Shown: positions 1 through 8,883 of the stretch, piece by piece
How the letters are laid out: every line of letters starts with the position of its first letter
Numbering within the stretch: the first letter of the stretch is position 1
From: Roseateles oligotrophus
GTDB lineage: Bacteria; Pseudomonadota; Gammaproteobacteria; Burkholderiales; Burkholderiaceae_C
NCBI RefSeq assembly: GCF_014204525.1
Contig: NZ_JACHLP010000004.1
Span: 372,001-436,000 of the forward strand
Direction: 5' to 3'
DNA: 64,000 bases
Notes under the pieces: generated by a model
What the model was told of the DNA's origin: nothing
What the model saw: only the letters and a program-made list of their open reading frames with translations
The model's database searches: none
Program-made: the position numbers and the translations under genes

Positions 1-1046
<1,046 letters not shown>

Positions 1047-1089
1047 GTGCGGTCTGTGAATTTGACGATGTGCGTTTGCCCAGGCCCAT

Positions 1090-1367
1090 GCCGGGATTGC
1101 GGCCCGGCAGCCGCCTCACTTTCTTTGCTTCGCCAAAGAAAGTAAGCAAAGAAAGGCGACCCAGATGTCTGGCCCCTGCGGGGTTCGTTGCGGTGCTCAA
1201 ATTCCAGGGCTCGCGCAGAACTCACTTCGCTCGCTGGCGCTCGCTGCGTTCAGACAGCCGCGCGAAGCTAGAAGTTGAGGGCGCTGACGCGCCTGCCCTG
1301 GAATTTTCCGCTCCTCACCCAGACATATGGGACCGAACCCCGTCACGGCTCGCTGCGCGTCGCCTCG
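1090..1367 (+). repeat. Structured intergenic repeat, copy A
   Basis: First of three copies of a ~270-base element with conserved hairpin order. Seen here: H1 GCCGGG/CCCGGC (1090-1095/1103-1108); H2 ACTTTCTTTG/CAAAGAAAGT with loop CTTCGC (1118-1127/1134-1143); H3 CCCC-TGC-GGGG near 1172; H4 variable 12-bp arms AAATTCCAGGGC/GCCCTGGAATTT (1199-1210/1295-1306); inside H4, H5 TCGCGC/GCGCGA (1211-1216/1260-1265) and H6 GGCGC/GCGCC (1280-1284/1289-1293). It ends in a GC-rich tail that is perfectly inverted (26 bp: 1342-1367 with 1412-1437) relative to copy B. ORFs crossing it are not believable genes. Confidence 0.85.
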
Positions 1368-1411
1368 GTCAACAGCCGAACTGGCGTTCAGCGCGAAGCG
1401 CTGACACCTAT

Positions 1412-1683
1412 CGAGGCGACGCGCAGCGAGCCGTGACCGAATTCCCCGTGTTGCCTGGGCGAGGAACGCAGAATTTGTCGGGCGTCGCGAAGCGACTTCC
1501 AGCACTGACTTCGCGCCCCTTGTTTGAGCGAAGTGAGCAAAGCGAACGAAGCGAGTTGGGCGCGGCCCGGCAAATTCGAGTACCGCAGCGGACCCCGCAG
1601 GGGCCAGGCATTCGGGGCGCTTTCTTTGCCTCCTTTCTTGTGCGCACAAGAAAGGAGGTCGCCCGCCGGGGCGAATTCCCGGC
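1412..1683 (-). repeat. Structured intergenic repeat, copy B (tail-to-tail with A)
   Basis: Same element on the opposite strand, its tail facing the tail of copy A across a 44-base spacer that holds a small hairpin (CAGCGC/GCGCTG, 1390-1404). Helices on the minus strand: H1 at 1665-1683; H2 is a perfect 30-base palindrome (1629-1658, half-site CCTCCTTTCTTGTGC); H4 arms 1565-1577 with 1471-1483 (12 of 13 pairs); H5 GGGCGCG/CGCGCCC (1558-1564/1512-1518); H6 GTCGC-GAA-GCGAC (1484-1496). The A-B block fills the gap between the acyl-CoA dehydrogenase and the ligase (1047-1749); I see no gene there. Confidence 0.85.
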
Positions 1684-1749
1684 TGGGCCTGCCAAAGGTA
1701 TCCCAACTCATTTTGGTCAGCCAACTATTCAAAGACTGGGGCATGCGCC

Positions 1750-3378
1750 ATGACCTACACCGCCCATCTCGACACCTTCGCCCGCGACAGCCTGCCACCG
1801 CCCGAGCAGTGGCCCGAGCTGATCTTCGAGCTGCCGGAGCTGCAATTCCCCGAGCGCCTGAACTGCGCCAGCGAGCTGCTGGACGCCTGGGTGGCGAGCG
1901 GGCAGGGCGATCGCCTGTGCATCCAGGGTGTCGATGTGAGCTGGACTTATGCGCAGCTGCAGGCCCAGGCTAACGCCATCGCCCATGTGCTGGTCGAGGA
2001 CTTCGGCCTGCTGCCCGGCAACCGGGTGCTGCTGCGAGGCGCCAACACGCCGCAGCTGGCGGCCTGCTGGTTTGCGATTCAAAAGGCCGGCGCCATCGCC
2101 GTGGCCACCATGCCCTTGCTGCGCGCCAAGGAGCTGGGCCAGATTCTCGACAAGGCCCAGGTCAGCCACGCCCTGTGCGACGAACGCTTGAGCGAGGAAC
2201 TGCTGCTGGCGCAAGCCCAGAGCCCGGTGCTGAAGTCGCTCTGCTTCTATCACAGCGCCGCGCCCGATGGCCTGGAGGCCCGTGCCGCCGCCAAGCCCGG
2301 CGACTTCAGCAATGTGGACACGGCCGCGGACGACTGCTGCCTGATCGCCTTCACCTCCGGCACCACCGGTGCGCCCAAGGGCTGCATGCACTTTCACCGC
2401 GATGTGCTGGCCATCTGCCGCTGCTGGCCACCGCATCTGCTGAAGCCGCAGGCGGACGACGTTTTCATCGGCAGCCCGCCGCTGGCCTTCACCTTTGGCT
2501 TAGGCGGCCTGCTGCTCTTCCCCATGACGGTGGGCGCCTCCACCGTGCTGCTGGAGAAAGCCTCGCCCGAGGCCCTGCTGCCCGCGATTGCCAAGTACCG
2601 CGCCACCGTCTGCTTCACCGCACCCACCTCCTACCGCGTGATGGCGCCGCAGGTGGGGCAATTTGATTTGAGCAGCCTGCGCAAATGCGTCAGCGCCGGC
2701 GAGGCCTTGCCGGCGGCCACCCGCGCCCTGTGGAAGGAGGCCACGGGCATCGAGCTGATCGACGGCATCGGTGCCACCGAGCTGCTGCACATCTTCATCT
2801 CGCACGATGAAGCCCATGCCAAGCCCGGCGCCACCGGCCGGCCGGTGCCGGGCTACCGGGCCTGCATTCTGGGCGAGGAGGGTCAGGTCTTGCCGCCCGG
2901 GCAGGTCGGCCGCCTGGCCGTCAAAGGCCCGACCGGCTGCCGCTACCTGGCCGACCCGCGCCAGCAGGGCTATGTGCTCAATGGCTGGAACCTGACGGGC
3001 GATGCTTATCTGATGGACGAAGAGGCTTGCTTCGTCTACCAGGCGCGCACCGACGACATGATCATCTCGGGCGGCTACAACATCGCCGGGCCGGAGGTGG
3101 AAGCGGCCCTGCTCTTGCACCCGGCCGTGGCGGAATGTGGCGTGGTGGGGCAGGCCGATGAAGCGCGCGGGCAGATCGTCAAGGCCTTTGTGGTGCTGCG
3201 GCCCGGCCATGTGGCCGATGCGGCCATGGTCAAGGCTTTGCAGGATTTTGTGAAGGCCCAGGTGGCACCCTATAAATACCCGCGTGCCGTGGAGTTCTGC
3301 AGTCAGCTGCCCAGGACCGAGACGGGTAAATTGCAGCGCTTCCGGCTGCGCAGCGACCTGCTCAAGGCGAAACCCTGA
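1750..3378 (+). CDS. Benzoate/2-aminobenzoate-CoA ligase family protein
   Basis: ATP-dependent activation of an aromatic carboxylate to its CoA thioester through an acyl-adenylate. The 542-residue protein has the adenylate-forming signatures in order: P-loop TSGTTGAPKG (residues 202-211), GIGATELLHIF, the TGDAY and ARTDDMIISGGYN hinge region, and PRTETGKLQRF near the C-terminus with the catalytic Lys. Its N-terminal LPPPEQWPEL segment and overall length resemble 2-aminobenzoate-CoA ligases of Azoarcus/Burkholderiales. The gene order (acyl-CoA dehydrogenase, ligase, Liv-type importer, thioesterase, RidA-like, glutaryl-CoA dehydrogenase) supports anthranilate or a related aromatic acid as substrate; that is inference. 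The start at 1750 has only a weak ribosome site. Confidence 0.88.
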   Translation: MTYTAHLDTFARDSLPPPEQWPELIFELPELQFPERLNCASELLDAWVASGQGDRLCIQGVDVSWTYAQLQAQANAIAHVLVEDFGLLPGNRVLLRGANTPQLAACWFAIQKAGAIAVATMPLLRAKELGQILDKAQVSHALCDERLSEELLLAQAQSPVLKSLCFYHSAAPDGLEARAAAKPGDFSNVDTAADDCCLIAFTSGTTGAPKGCMHFHRDVLAICRCWPPHLLKPQADDVFIGSPPLAFTFGLGGLLLFPMTVGASTVLLEKASPEALLPAIAKYRATVCFTAPTSYRVMAPQVGQFDLSSLRKCVSAGEALPAATRALWKEATGIELIDGIGATELLHIFISHDEAHAKPGATGRPVPGYRACILGEEGQVLPPGQVGRLAVKGPTGCRYLADPRQQGYVLNGWNLTGDAYLMDEEACFVYQARTDDMIISGGYNIAGPEVEAALLLHPAVAECGVVGQADEARGQIVKAFVVLRPGHVADAAMVKALQDFVKAQVAPYKYPRAVEFCSQLPRTETGKLQRFRLRSDLLKAKP

Positions 3379-3398
3379 AATCCTGAAATCCTGAAATT
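3375..3398 (+). repeat. 8-bp tandem repeat at ligase stop codon
   Basis: CTGAAATC occurs three times in tandem (third copy CTGAAATT), starting in the last ligase codons and including its TGA. It looks like simple slippage; no function is evident. Confidence 0.6.
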
Positions 3399-3414
3399 CC
3401 TCAAGGAGATGGCG

Positions 3415-4611
3415 ATGAAGACGACAGCTAGCTTGCACAAGCAAGGCCTGGCCCTGGTGTTGACGACGCTCGCGCTGGGCGCCGCCCCGGCCCAGGCGGC
3501 CGACAAGATCAAGGTCGGTATGTTGAGCACCTTGTCGGGCCCCGGCGCCGGCCTGGGCCTGGATATACGCGATGGCTTCGCCCTGGCGCTCAAGCACAGC
3601 GGCGGCAAGTTTGGCGGCCTGCCGGTGGAGGTGCTGACGGCGGACGACCAGCAAAACCCCGAGGTCGCCAAGCAGACCTCGGACCGCCTGCTCAAGCGCG
3701 ACAAGGTCGACTTCATGACCGGCATCGTGTTCTCCAATCTGATGCTGGCCGTGGGCCCCGGCGTGTTTGCCAGCAAGACGCCCTTCATCAGCGCCAATGC
3801 CGGCCCCTCGCAATACGCGGGCGAGCAGTGCAACCCCTTCTTCTTCAATGTGGCCTGGCAGAACGACAATCTGCACGAGGCCGTGGGCAAGACCATGACG
3901 GACAAGGGCTTCAAGAAAGTCGTGATCCTGGCGCCCAACTACCCCGCCGGCAAGGACGCCGCCGCTGGCTTCAAGCGTTACTACCAGGGCCAGGTGGTGG
4001 AGGAGATCTTCACCAAGCTGGGCCAGCTGGACTACGCGGCCGAGCTGGCCCAGGCCCGCGCCGCCAAGCCCGACGGCATGTATATCTTTTTGCCCGGCGG
4101 CATGGGCATCAACTTCATCAAGCAGTTTGTGGGTGCCGGCCTGTCCAAGGACATCACCTTGTTCGGCCCCGGCTTCTCGGCCGACGAGGACGTGATCAAG
4201 GCCGTGGGCGAGCCCATGCTGGGCATGTTCAATAGCTCGCAATGGGCGCATGACCTGGACAACGCCGCCAACAAGAAATTCGTCGCCGACTTCCAGAAGG
4301 AGTATGGCCGCCTGCCCTCGCTCTACGCCTCGCAAGGCTATGACGCGGCCCAGCTGATGGACGCCGCCGTGCGCGAAGTCAAGGGCCGGGTGGAGGACAA
4401 GCCGGCCCTGCTCAAGGCGCTGAAGGCGGCCAAGTTCGCCTCGGTGCGCGGCGCCTTCCGCTTCAACCATAACCAGTTCCCCGTGCAGGACTACTATCTG
4501 CGTGTCATCACCAAGGACGGCCAGGGCCGGGTCACGAACAAGACCCTGGGCAAGATCTTCGGCCAGCACGCGGACGCCTACGCGGCCGCTTGCAAGATGC
4601 CGGCGCAATGA
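3415..4611 (+). CDS. Branched-chain-type ABC transporter, periplasmic binding protein
   Basis: Type I periplasmic binding protein (Peripla_BP_6 / LivK-like), capturing substrate for the LivHMGF-type importer that follows. Two ATGs are possible (3409, 3415). AAGGAG at 3403-3408 abuts 3409 but is 6 bases from 3415, so I chose 3415. The product has a signal peptide ending in APAQA-A, then DKIKVGMLSTLSGPGAGLG, typical of the family's first strand and ligand loop. Its stop overlaps the next start (ATGA). Because it sits behind the aryl-CoA ligase, an aromatic acid is a more likely ligand than leucine; that is inference from context. Confidence 0.92.
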   Translation: MKTTASLHKQGLALVLTTLALGAAPAQAADKIKVGMLSTLSGPGAGLGLDIRDGFALALKHSGGKFGGLPVEVLTADDQQNPEVAKQTSDRLLKRDKVDFMTGIVFSNLMLAVGPGVFASKTPFISANAGPSQYAGEQCNPFFFNVAWQNDNLHEAVGKTMTDKGFKKVVILAPNYPAGKDAAAGFKRYYQGQVVEEIFTKLGQLDYAAELAQARAAKPDGMYIFLPGGMGINFIKQFVGAGLSKDITLFGPGFSADEDVIKAVGEPMLGMFNSSQWAHDLDNAANKKFVADFQKEYGRLPSLYASQGYDAAQLMDAAVREVKGRVEDKPALLKALKAAKFASVRGAFRFNHNQFPVQDYYLRVITKDGQGRVTNKTLGKIFGQHADAYAAACKMPAQ

Positions 4612-5528
4612 ACTGGATCCTGCTCACCGAGCAGGCCCTCAACGGCCTGCAGTTCGGCCTGATGCTCTTCCTGCTGGCGGCCGGCCTGACCCTGGTCTTC
4701 GGCATCATGGACATGATCAATCTGGCCCATGGCTCGCTCTACATGGTGGGCGCCTATCTGGCCGCCGCCACGGCCCAGGCCACCGGCTCCTTCACGCTTG
4801 CGGTGCTGGCGGCCCTGGGCGGCACGGCGTTGTTCGGCATGCTGCTGGAGCTGACGTTGTTGCGGCGGCTCTACCAGCGTGATCATCTGTCCCAGGTGCT
4901 GGCCACCTTTGCGCTGATCCTGATCTGCAACGAGGGCGTGCGCATGATCTGGGGCGAGCAACCCATGATGCTGAACACACCGGCCGCGCTGTCCGGCCCG
5001 GTGGAGTTGCTGCCGGGGCTGTTCTATCCGGCCTATCGCCTGCTCATCATCGCCGTGGGCTTGGGCGTGGCGGGCCTGCTTTATTTGCTGGTAACGCGCA
5101 CCCGCATCGGCATGTGGGTGCGGGCCGGGGCCTCCAACCGACCCATGGCCATGGCCATGGGCGTCAACACGGGCCGCTTGTTCACCCTGGTGTTCGGCTT
5201 TGGCGCGGCCTTGTGTGCGCTGGCGGGTTCCATGCTGGGGCCCTTGCTGGCGGTGCAGGTGGGCATGGGTGAGAGCATTCTGATTCTGGCCTTTGTGGTC
5301 ATCGTCATCGGCGGCATAGGTTCGATACGCGGGGCCCTGGTCGGCGCCTTGCTGGTGGGCCTAGTGGACACCTGCAGCCGCGCCTTGCTGCCGGCCCTGC
5401 TGCGCCAGCTGGCCTCCGCCGAGGTGGCCAGCAATCTAGGCCCGGCCCTGGCCTCCATCCTGATCTATGTGCTGATGGCGGCGGTCTTGTTCTGGAAACC
5501 GGCGGGCCTGTTCCCGGCACGCGGATGA
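4608..5528 (+). CDS. Branched-chain-type ABC transporter permease (LivH-like)
   Basis: Inner-membrane permease, first of the pair with the next gene. About eight hydrophobic segments; the N-terminus MNWILLTEQALNGLQFG and the MDMINLAHGSLYMVGAY motif are typical LivH. The start at 4608 forms an ATGA overlap with the binding-protein stop, so translation is probably coupled; a TTG at 4590 in the same frame is much less likely. 306 residues, normal for the family. GGIGSIRGALVGALLVG near the C-terminus is the conserved cytoplasmic loop contacting the ATPases. Confidence 0.94.
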   Translation: MNWILLTEQALNGLQFGLMLFLLAAGLTLVFGIMDMINLAHGSLYMVGAYLAAATAQATGSFTLAVLAALGGTALFGMLLELTLLRRLYQRDHLSQVLATFALILICNEGVRMIWGEQPMMLNTPAALSGPVELLPGLFYPAYRLLIIAVGLGVAGLLYLLVTRTRIGMWVRAGASNRPMAMAMGVNTGRLFTLVFGFGAALCALAGSMLGPLLAVQVGMGESILILAFVVIVIGGIGSIRGALVGALLVGLVDTCSRALLPALLRQLASAEVASNLGPALASILIYVLMAAVLFWKPAGLFPARG

Positions 5529-6496
5529 ACGCCATGCCTGTATCGCTTCAGCAGCGCGGCCTGGGGGCCTGGGCCGGCGGCCTCTTGCTGCTGCTGGCCG
5601 CCTTGCCGCCCCTGCTGGCTGCCCTGGGGATGGAGTTCTATCTGGGGGTGATGAGCCGGGTGCTGATCTTTGCCATCGCGGCCTCCAGCCTGAATCTGAT
5701 CCTGGGCTTTGGTGGCATGGTCAGCTTCGGCCATGCCGCTTTTGTGGGCCTGGGCGCCTACACCGTGGGCATGCTGGCCGAGGCCGGCGTGGTGCAGGCC
5801 TGGGTGGCCTGGCCCCTGGCCATGCTCGTCAGCGCGCTGGCGGCGGCCTTGATAGGCGCCATCAGCCTGCGCACCCGGGGCGTCTACTTCATCATGATCA
5901 CCCTGGCCTTCGCGCAGATGTTTTATTACCTGATGGTGTCGCTGAAGGCCTATGGCGGTGAGGACGGCCTGCCCCTGCCGCAGCGCTCACTGCTGCCTGG
6001 CCTGGACCTGCAGAACGATGCCCAGTTCTACTGGCTGGTCCTGGCCCTGGGGGCGCTGGTGATGGCGGCGCTGCAGCGCTGGATCAACTCACCCTTTGGC
6101 CAGCTGCTGCAAGGCATCAAGGAGAACGAGCAGCGCATGAGCGCCGTCGGCAGCCCCGTGTTCGCGCTGCAGTGGCAGGCTTTTGTGCTGGCCGCTGCGC
6201 TGGCCGGGCTGGCGGGCGCCTTGCTGGCCAATCTGAACGGCCTGGTGACGCCGCATATGCTGCATTGGTCGCAGTCGGGCCAGTTGCTCATCATGCTGAT
6301 CATCGGCGGGGCCGGTGCGCTGTGGGGCGGGGTCTTGGGGGCGGCGGTCTTGCTGCTGCTGGAGGAAGTGCTCTCGGGCTACACCTTGCATTGGCAGATG
6401 GTGCTGGGGGTCTTGCTCTTGTGCGTGGTCTTGTTCGCGCCCAAGGGTCTGGCGGGCCTGCTTCTGGCCCGCAAGCGGGGAGCGAAACATGAGTGA
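5525..6496 (+). CDS. Branched-chain-type ABC transporter permease (LivM-like)
   Basis: Second permease of the importer, 323 residues, overlapping LivH by four bases (ATGA). FGGMVSFGHAAFVGLGAY and the GIKENEQRMSAVG segment followed by FVLAAALAGLAGAL are LivM signatures. The conserved loop GGAGALWGGVLGA lies near the C-terminus. It partners LivH to form the channel and is overlapped at its 3' end by the first ATPase gene. Confidence 0.94.
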   Translation: MNAMPVSLQQRGLGAWAGGLLLLLAALPPLLAALGMEFYLGVMSRVLIFAIAASSLNLILGFGGMVSFGHAAFVGLGAYTVGMLAEAGVVQAWVAWPLAMLVSALAAALIGAISLRTRGVYFIMITLAFAQMFYYLMVSLKAYGGEDGLPLPQRSLLPGLDLQNDAQFYWLVLALGALVMAALQRWINSPFGQLLQGIKENEQRMSAVGSPVFALQWQAFVLAAALAGLAGALLANLNGLVTPHMLHWSQSGQLLIMLIIGGAGALWGGVLGAAVLLLLEEVLSGYTLHWQMVLGVLLLCVVLFAPKGLAGLLLARKRGAKHE

Positions 6497-7265
6497 GCAG
6501 GCCCAGCCCTTGTTGAAGATAGAAGCGCTGGTCAAGCGCTTTGGCGCCCTGGCCGCGACCGATCATGCCAGCTTCGAGGTGAGGGCGGGCGAGGTCCACG
6601 CCCTGATCGGCCCCAATGGCGCGGGCAAGACGACGCTGATCCACCAGATCTCCGGCGCCCTCAAGCCCGACGCGGGACGCATCCTCTTCGACGGGCAAGA
6701 CCTGAGCCTCAAGCCCATGGCCGCGCGGGTGAGGGCGGGGCTGGTGCGCTCCTACCAGATCACCAGCATCTTCAAGAGCTTTAGCGTGCTGGACAACCTC
6801 TGCCTGGCCGTGCAGGCGCGCCGGCCCGGTTGGCCCAGCTTGTGGCGGCGGGCCGGCGCCGATGCGGCCCTGCGCGACGAGGCACAAGCCTTGCTAGCCC
6901 GCATCGGCCTGGCGGCCCATGCGCAGCGGCAGGCGGGCTCGTTGGCTCACGGCGAACAGCGGCAGCTGGAGCTGGGCCTGGCCCTGGCCGCCAGGCCGCG
7001 CCTGCTGCTGCTGGACGAGCCCATGGCCGGCATGGGGCCGGACGAATCGGAGCGCATGGTGCTGCTGCTGCAATCGCTGCGGCAGGATGTGACCCTGCTG
7101 CTGGTGGAGCACGATATGGACGCGGTGTTCCGCCTGGCCGACCGCATCTCCACCCTGGTGTTCGGGCGGGTGATCGCCAGCGGCACGCCGGACGAGATCC
7201 GCGCCCACCCCGAGGTGAAGAAAGCCTATCTGGGGGATGAGGAAGCGATGGAGGCAGCGCTGTGA
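6489..7265 (+). CDS. ABC transporter ATPase (LivG-like)
   Basis: Cytoplasmic ATPase of the importer. I start at ATG 6489, inside the end of livM (8-base overlap), because the product then begins MSEQAQPLLKIEALVKRFG as in LivG; the longer frame upstream is a shadow of livM. Walker A GPNGAGKT (residues 41-48), signature LAHGEQ (152-157; atypical, since Liv ATPases usually have LSHGEQ or LSYG) and Walker B LLLLDEP (172-178) are present, with the switch His in VEHDMD. 258 residues, normal length. Confidence 0.95.
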   Translation: MSEQAQPLLKIEALVKRFGALAATDHASFEVRAGEVHALIGPNGAGKTTLIHQISGALKPDAGRILFDGQDLSLKPMAARVRAGLVRSYQITSIFKSFSVLDNLCLAVQARRPGWPSLWRRAGADAALRDEAQALLARIGLAAHAQRQAGSLAHGEQRQLELGLALAARPRLLLLDEPMAGMGPDESERMVLLLQSLRQDVTLLLVEHDMDAVFRLADRISTLVFGRVIASGTPDEIRAHPEVKKAYLGDEEAMEAAL

Positions 7266-7972
7266 GCGCGCTGTTGGAAGTGACCGGGCTCCAAGCCTCT
7301 TACGGCAGCAGCCAGGTGTTGTTCGGCCTGGACTTCAGCATCCAGGCCGGCGAGGTGGTGACCTTGCTGGGCCGCAATGGCATGGGCAAGAGCACGACGC
7401 TGCGCTGCCTGAGCGGCTGGATGAAGCCCAAGGCCGGGCAGATCCGCTTTTGCGGCGAGGTGGTCAATGGCTGGCCGGCCGACCGCATCGCGCGCCTGGG
7501 GCTGGCCATCGTGCCCGAGGGGCGGCAGGTGTTTCCTAACCTTTCGGTGCGTGAACATCTGCAGGCCTTTGCGGCCAATCGCTGCGGCGCGCCACAGCCC
7601 TGGGGTGTGGAGCGGGTGTTTGATCTGTTCCCGCGCCTGCGCGAGCGGGCTGGAAACATGGGCAATCAACTTTCGGGCGGTGAGCAGCAGATGCTGGCCA
7701 TAGGCCGGGCCCTGGTGACCAATCCGCGTCTGCTGATTCTGGACGAGGCCAGCGAGGGCCTGGCCCCGTTGATCCGCGAGGAAATCTGGCGCTGCCTGAA
7801 GGTCTTGCGTGAGTCGGGGCAGACGATTCTGGTGGTGGACAAATACGTCAAACGCCTGATCCGCCTGGCCGACCGCCATCACATTCTGGAGCGGGGCCAG
7901 ATGGTCTGGGCCGGTGATTCCGCCGCCCTGGACGCCGACCACGCGCTCTGGCTCCGCTATCTCGGTGTTTAA
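7262..7972 (+). CDS. ABC transporter ATPase (LivF-like)
   Basis: Second ATPase, 236 residues, starting with GTG that overlaps the livG stop (GTGA). Walker A GRNGMGKST (residues 37-45), Q-loop VPEGRQVFPNLSV, signature NQLSGGEQQM and Walker B LLILDEASEG are all intact. The switch position that is His in most ABC ATPases lies in VVDKYVKRL, where the His is replaced; LivF proteins often vary here. It pairs with LivG. Confidence 0.95.
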   Translation: MSALLEVTGLQASYGSSQVLFGLDFSIQAGEVVTLLGRNGMGKSTTLRCLSGWMKPKAGQIRFCGEVVNGWPADRIARLGLAIVPEGRQVFPNLSVREHLQAFAANRCGAPQPWGVERVFDLFPRLRERAGNMGNQLSGGEQQMLAIGRALVTNPRLLILDEASEGLAPLIREEIWRCLKVLRESGQTILVVDKYVKRLIRLADRHHILERGQMVWAGDSAALDADHALWLRYLGV

Positions 7973-7974
7973 AA

Positions 7975-8427
7975 ATGACAGCAGCTGACTTTGTATTCGA
8001 GCGGCAAGAGCTGGTGCGCTTCGGGCATTGCGACCCGGCGGGCATCGTCTTCTACCCGCGCTATTTCGAGATGCTCAATGCCCTGGTGGAAGACTGGATC
8101 AGCCAGGGCCTGGGCGTGGACTACGCACAGCTGCTGGGCCCGCGCCGCGTGGGCCTGCCCAGCGTGCGCCTGGTGGCCGACTTCAAGCGCATCAGCCGCA
8201 TGGGCGATGTGCTGCGCCAGCGCGTCGCCATCTCCAGGCTGGGCCGTACATCTTTGGCCCTGAATATTTCCTTTGAAGGGGAGGACGGCCAGCGCGTGGC
8301 CTTTGAGCAGGTGCTGGTCTGCACCTCGCTGGAGACGCACAAGCCCCAAGCCTTTCCCGATGATTTACGCGCCGCGCTGGAGCAGTGCGCCGCAGGAGTG
8401 CAAGCCCATGACAACAAACAACAGTAA
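7975..8427 (+). CDS. 4-hydroxybenzoyl-CoA-type thioesterase
   Basis: Hot-dog fold thioesterase of the 4HBT class, 150 residues. The motif FGHCDPAGIVFYPRYFEM near residues 16-33 carries the catalytic Asp of this class. It begins two bases after livF and overlaps the RidA-like gene, so it belongs to the same operon. Expected role: hydrolysis of an aromatic or ring-derived CoA thioester, either as a pathway step or to release CoA from dead-end intermediates; the choice cannot be made from sequence. Confidence 0.9.
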   Translation: MTAADFVFERQELVRFGHCDPAGIVFYPRYFEMLNALVEDWISQGLGVDYAQLLGPRRVGLPSVRLVADFKRISRMGDVLRQRVAISRLGRTSLALNISFEGEDGQRVAFEQVLVCTSLETHKPQAFPDDLRAALEQCAAGVQAHDNKQQ

Positions 8428-8845
8428 CTCTTCTTCCAAACAGATCCTGCAGCCCCCCGGCTGGGCCGCGCCGCGCGGCTATGCCAACGGGGTGGCGGCC
8501 AGCGGGCGCAATGTGTTTGTGGCCGGCCAGATCGGCTGGAACGCGGCCTGCCAGTTCGAGAGCGACGACTTCATCGCCCAAGTGCGCCAGACCCTGCTCA
8601 ATATCAAGGCCGTGCTGGCCGAGGCCGGCGCCGAACCCCGCCACATGACCCGCATGACCTGGTATCTGACCGACAAGCGCGAGTACCTGGCCCGTGGCCG
8701 CGAGGTGGGCGCCGTCTACCGCGAGGTGCTGGGCAGCGAGTACCAGATCGCGATGACGGCGGTGCAGGTTCTGGCCTTGATGGAGGACCGCGCCAAGGTG
8801 GAGATCGAGGTCACGGCCGTCGTGCCGGAGACCGACCCCGCCTGA
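8408..8845 (+). CDS. RidA (YjgF/YER057c/UK114) family protein
   Basis: Small trimeric enamine/imine deaminase family, 145 residues. I start at ATG 8408, 20 bases inside the thioesterase gene, giving MTTNNSNSSSKQIL and a standard Rid domain (NVFVAGQIGWNA, EAGAEPRHMTRMTWYLTD, AKVEIEVTAVVPE). The Arg of archetypal RidA (in its VARLP segment before VEIE) is absent; here the segment reads VLALMEDRAKVEIE. It is therefore a divergent Rid subfamily whose deaminase activity is uncertain. In an anthranilate pathway, ring reduction leaves an enamine or imine nitrogen that a Rid protein could hydrolyse; this is inference. Confidence 0.92.
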   Translation: MTTNNSNSSSKQILQPPGWAAPRGYANGVAASGRNVFVAGQIGWNAACQFESDDFIAQVRQTLLNIKAVLAEAGAEPRHMTRMTWYLTDKREYLARGREVGAVYREVLGSEYQIAMTAVQVLALMEDRAKVEIEVTAVVPETDPA

Positions 8846-8883
8846 ATTACCATTGAGTTACTAAAGCCATCAGGAGACAAAAA

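Noticed and set aside
2500-4608. 702-codon minus-strand ORF
   Set aside because: Antisense to the ligase and binding-protein genes; composition is His/Gly/Gln/Leu-rich shadow, with no domain.
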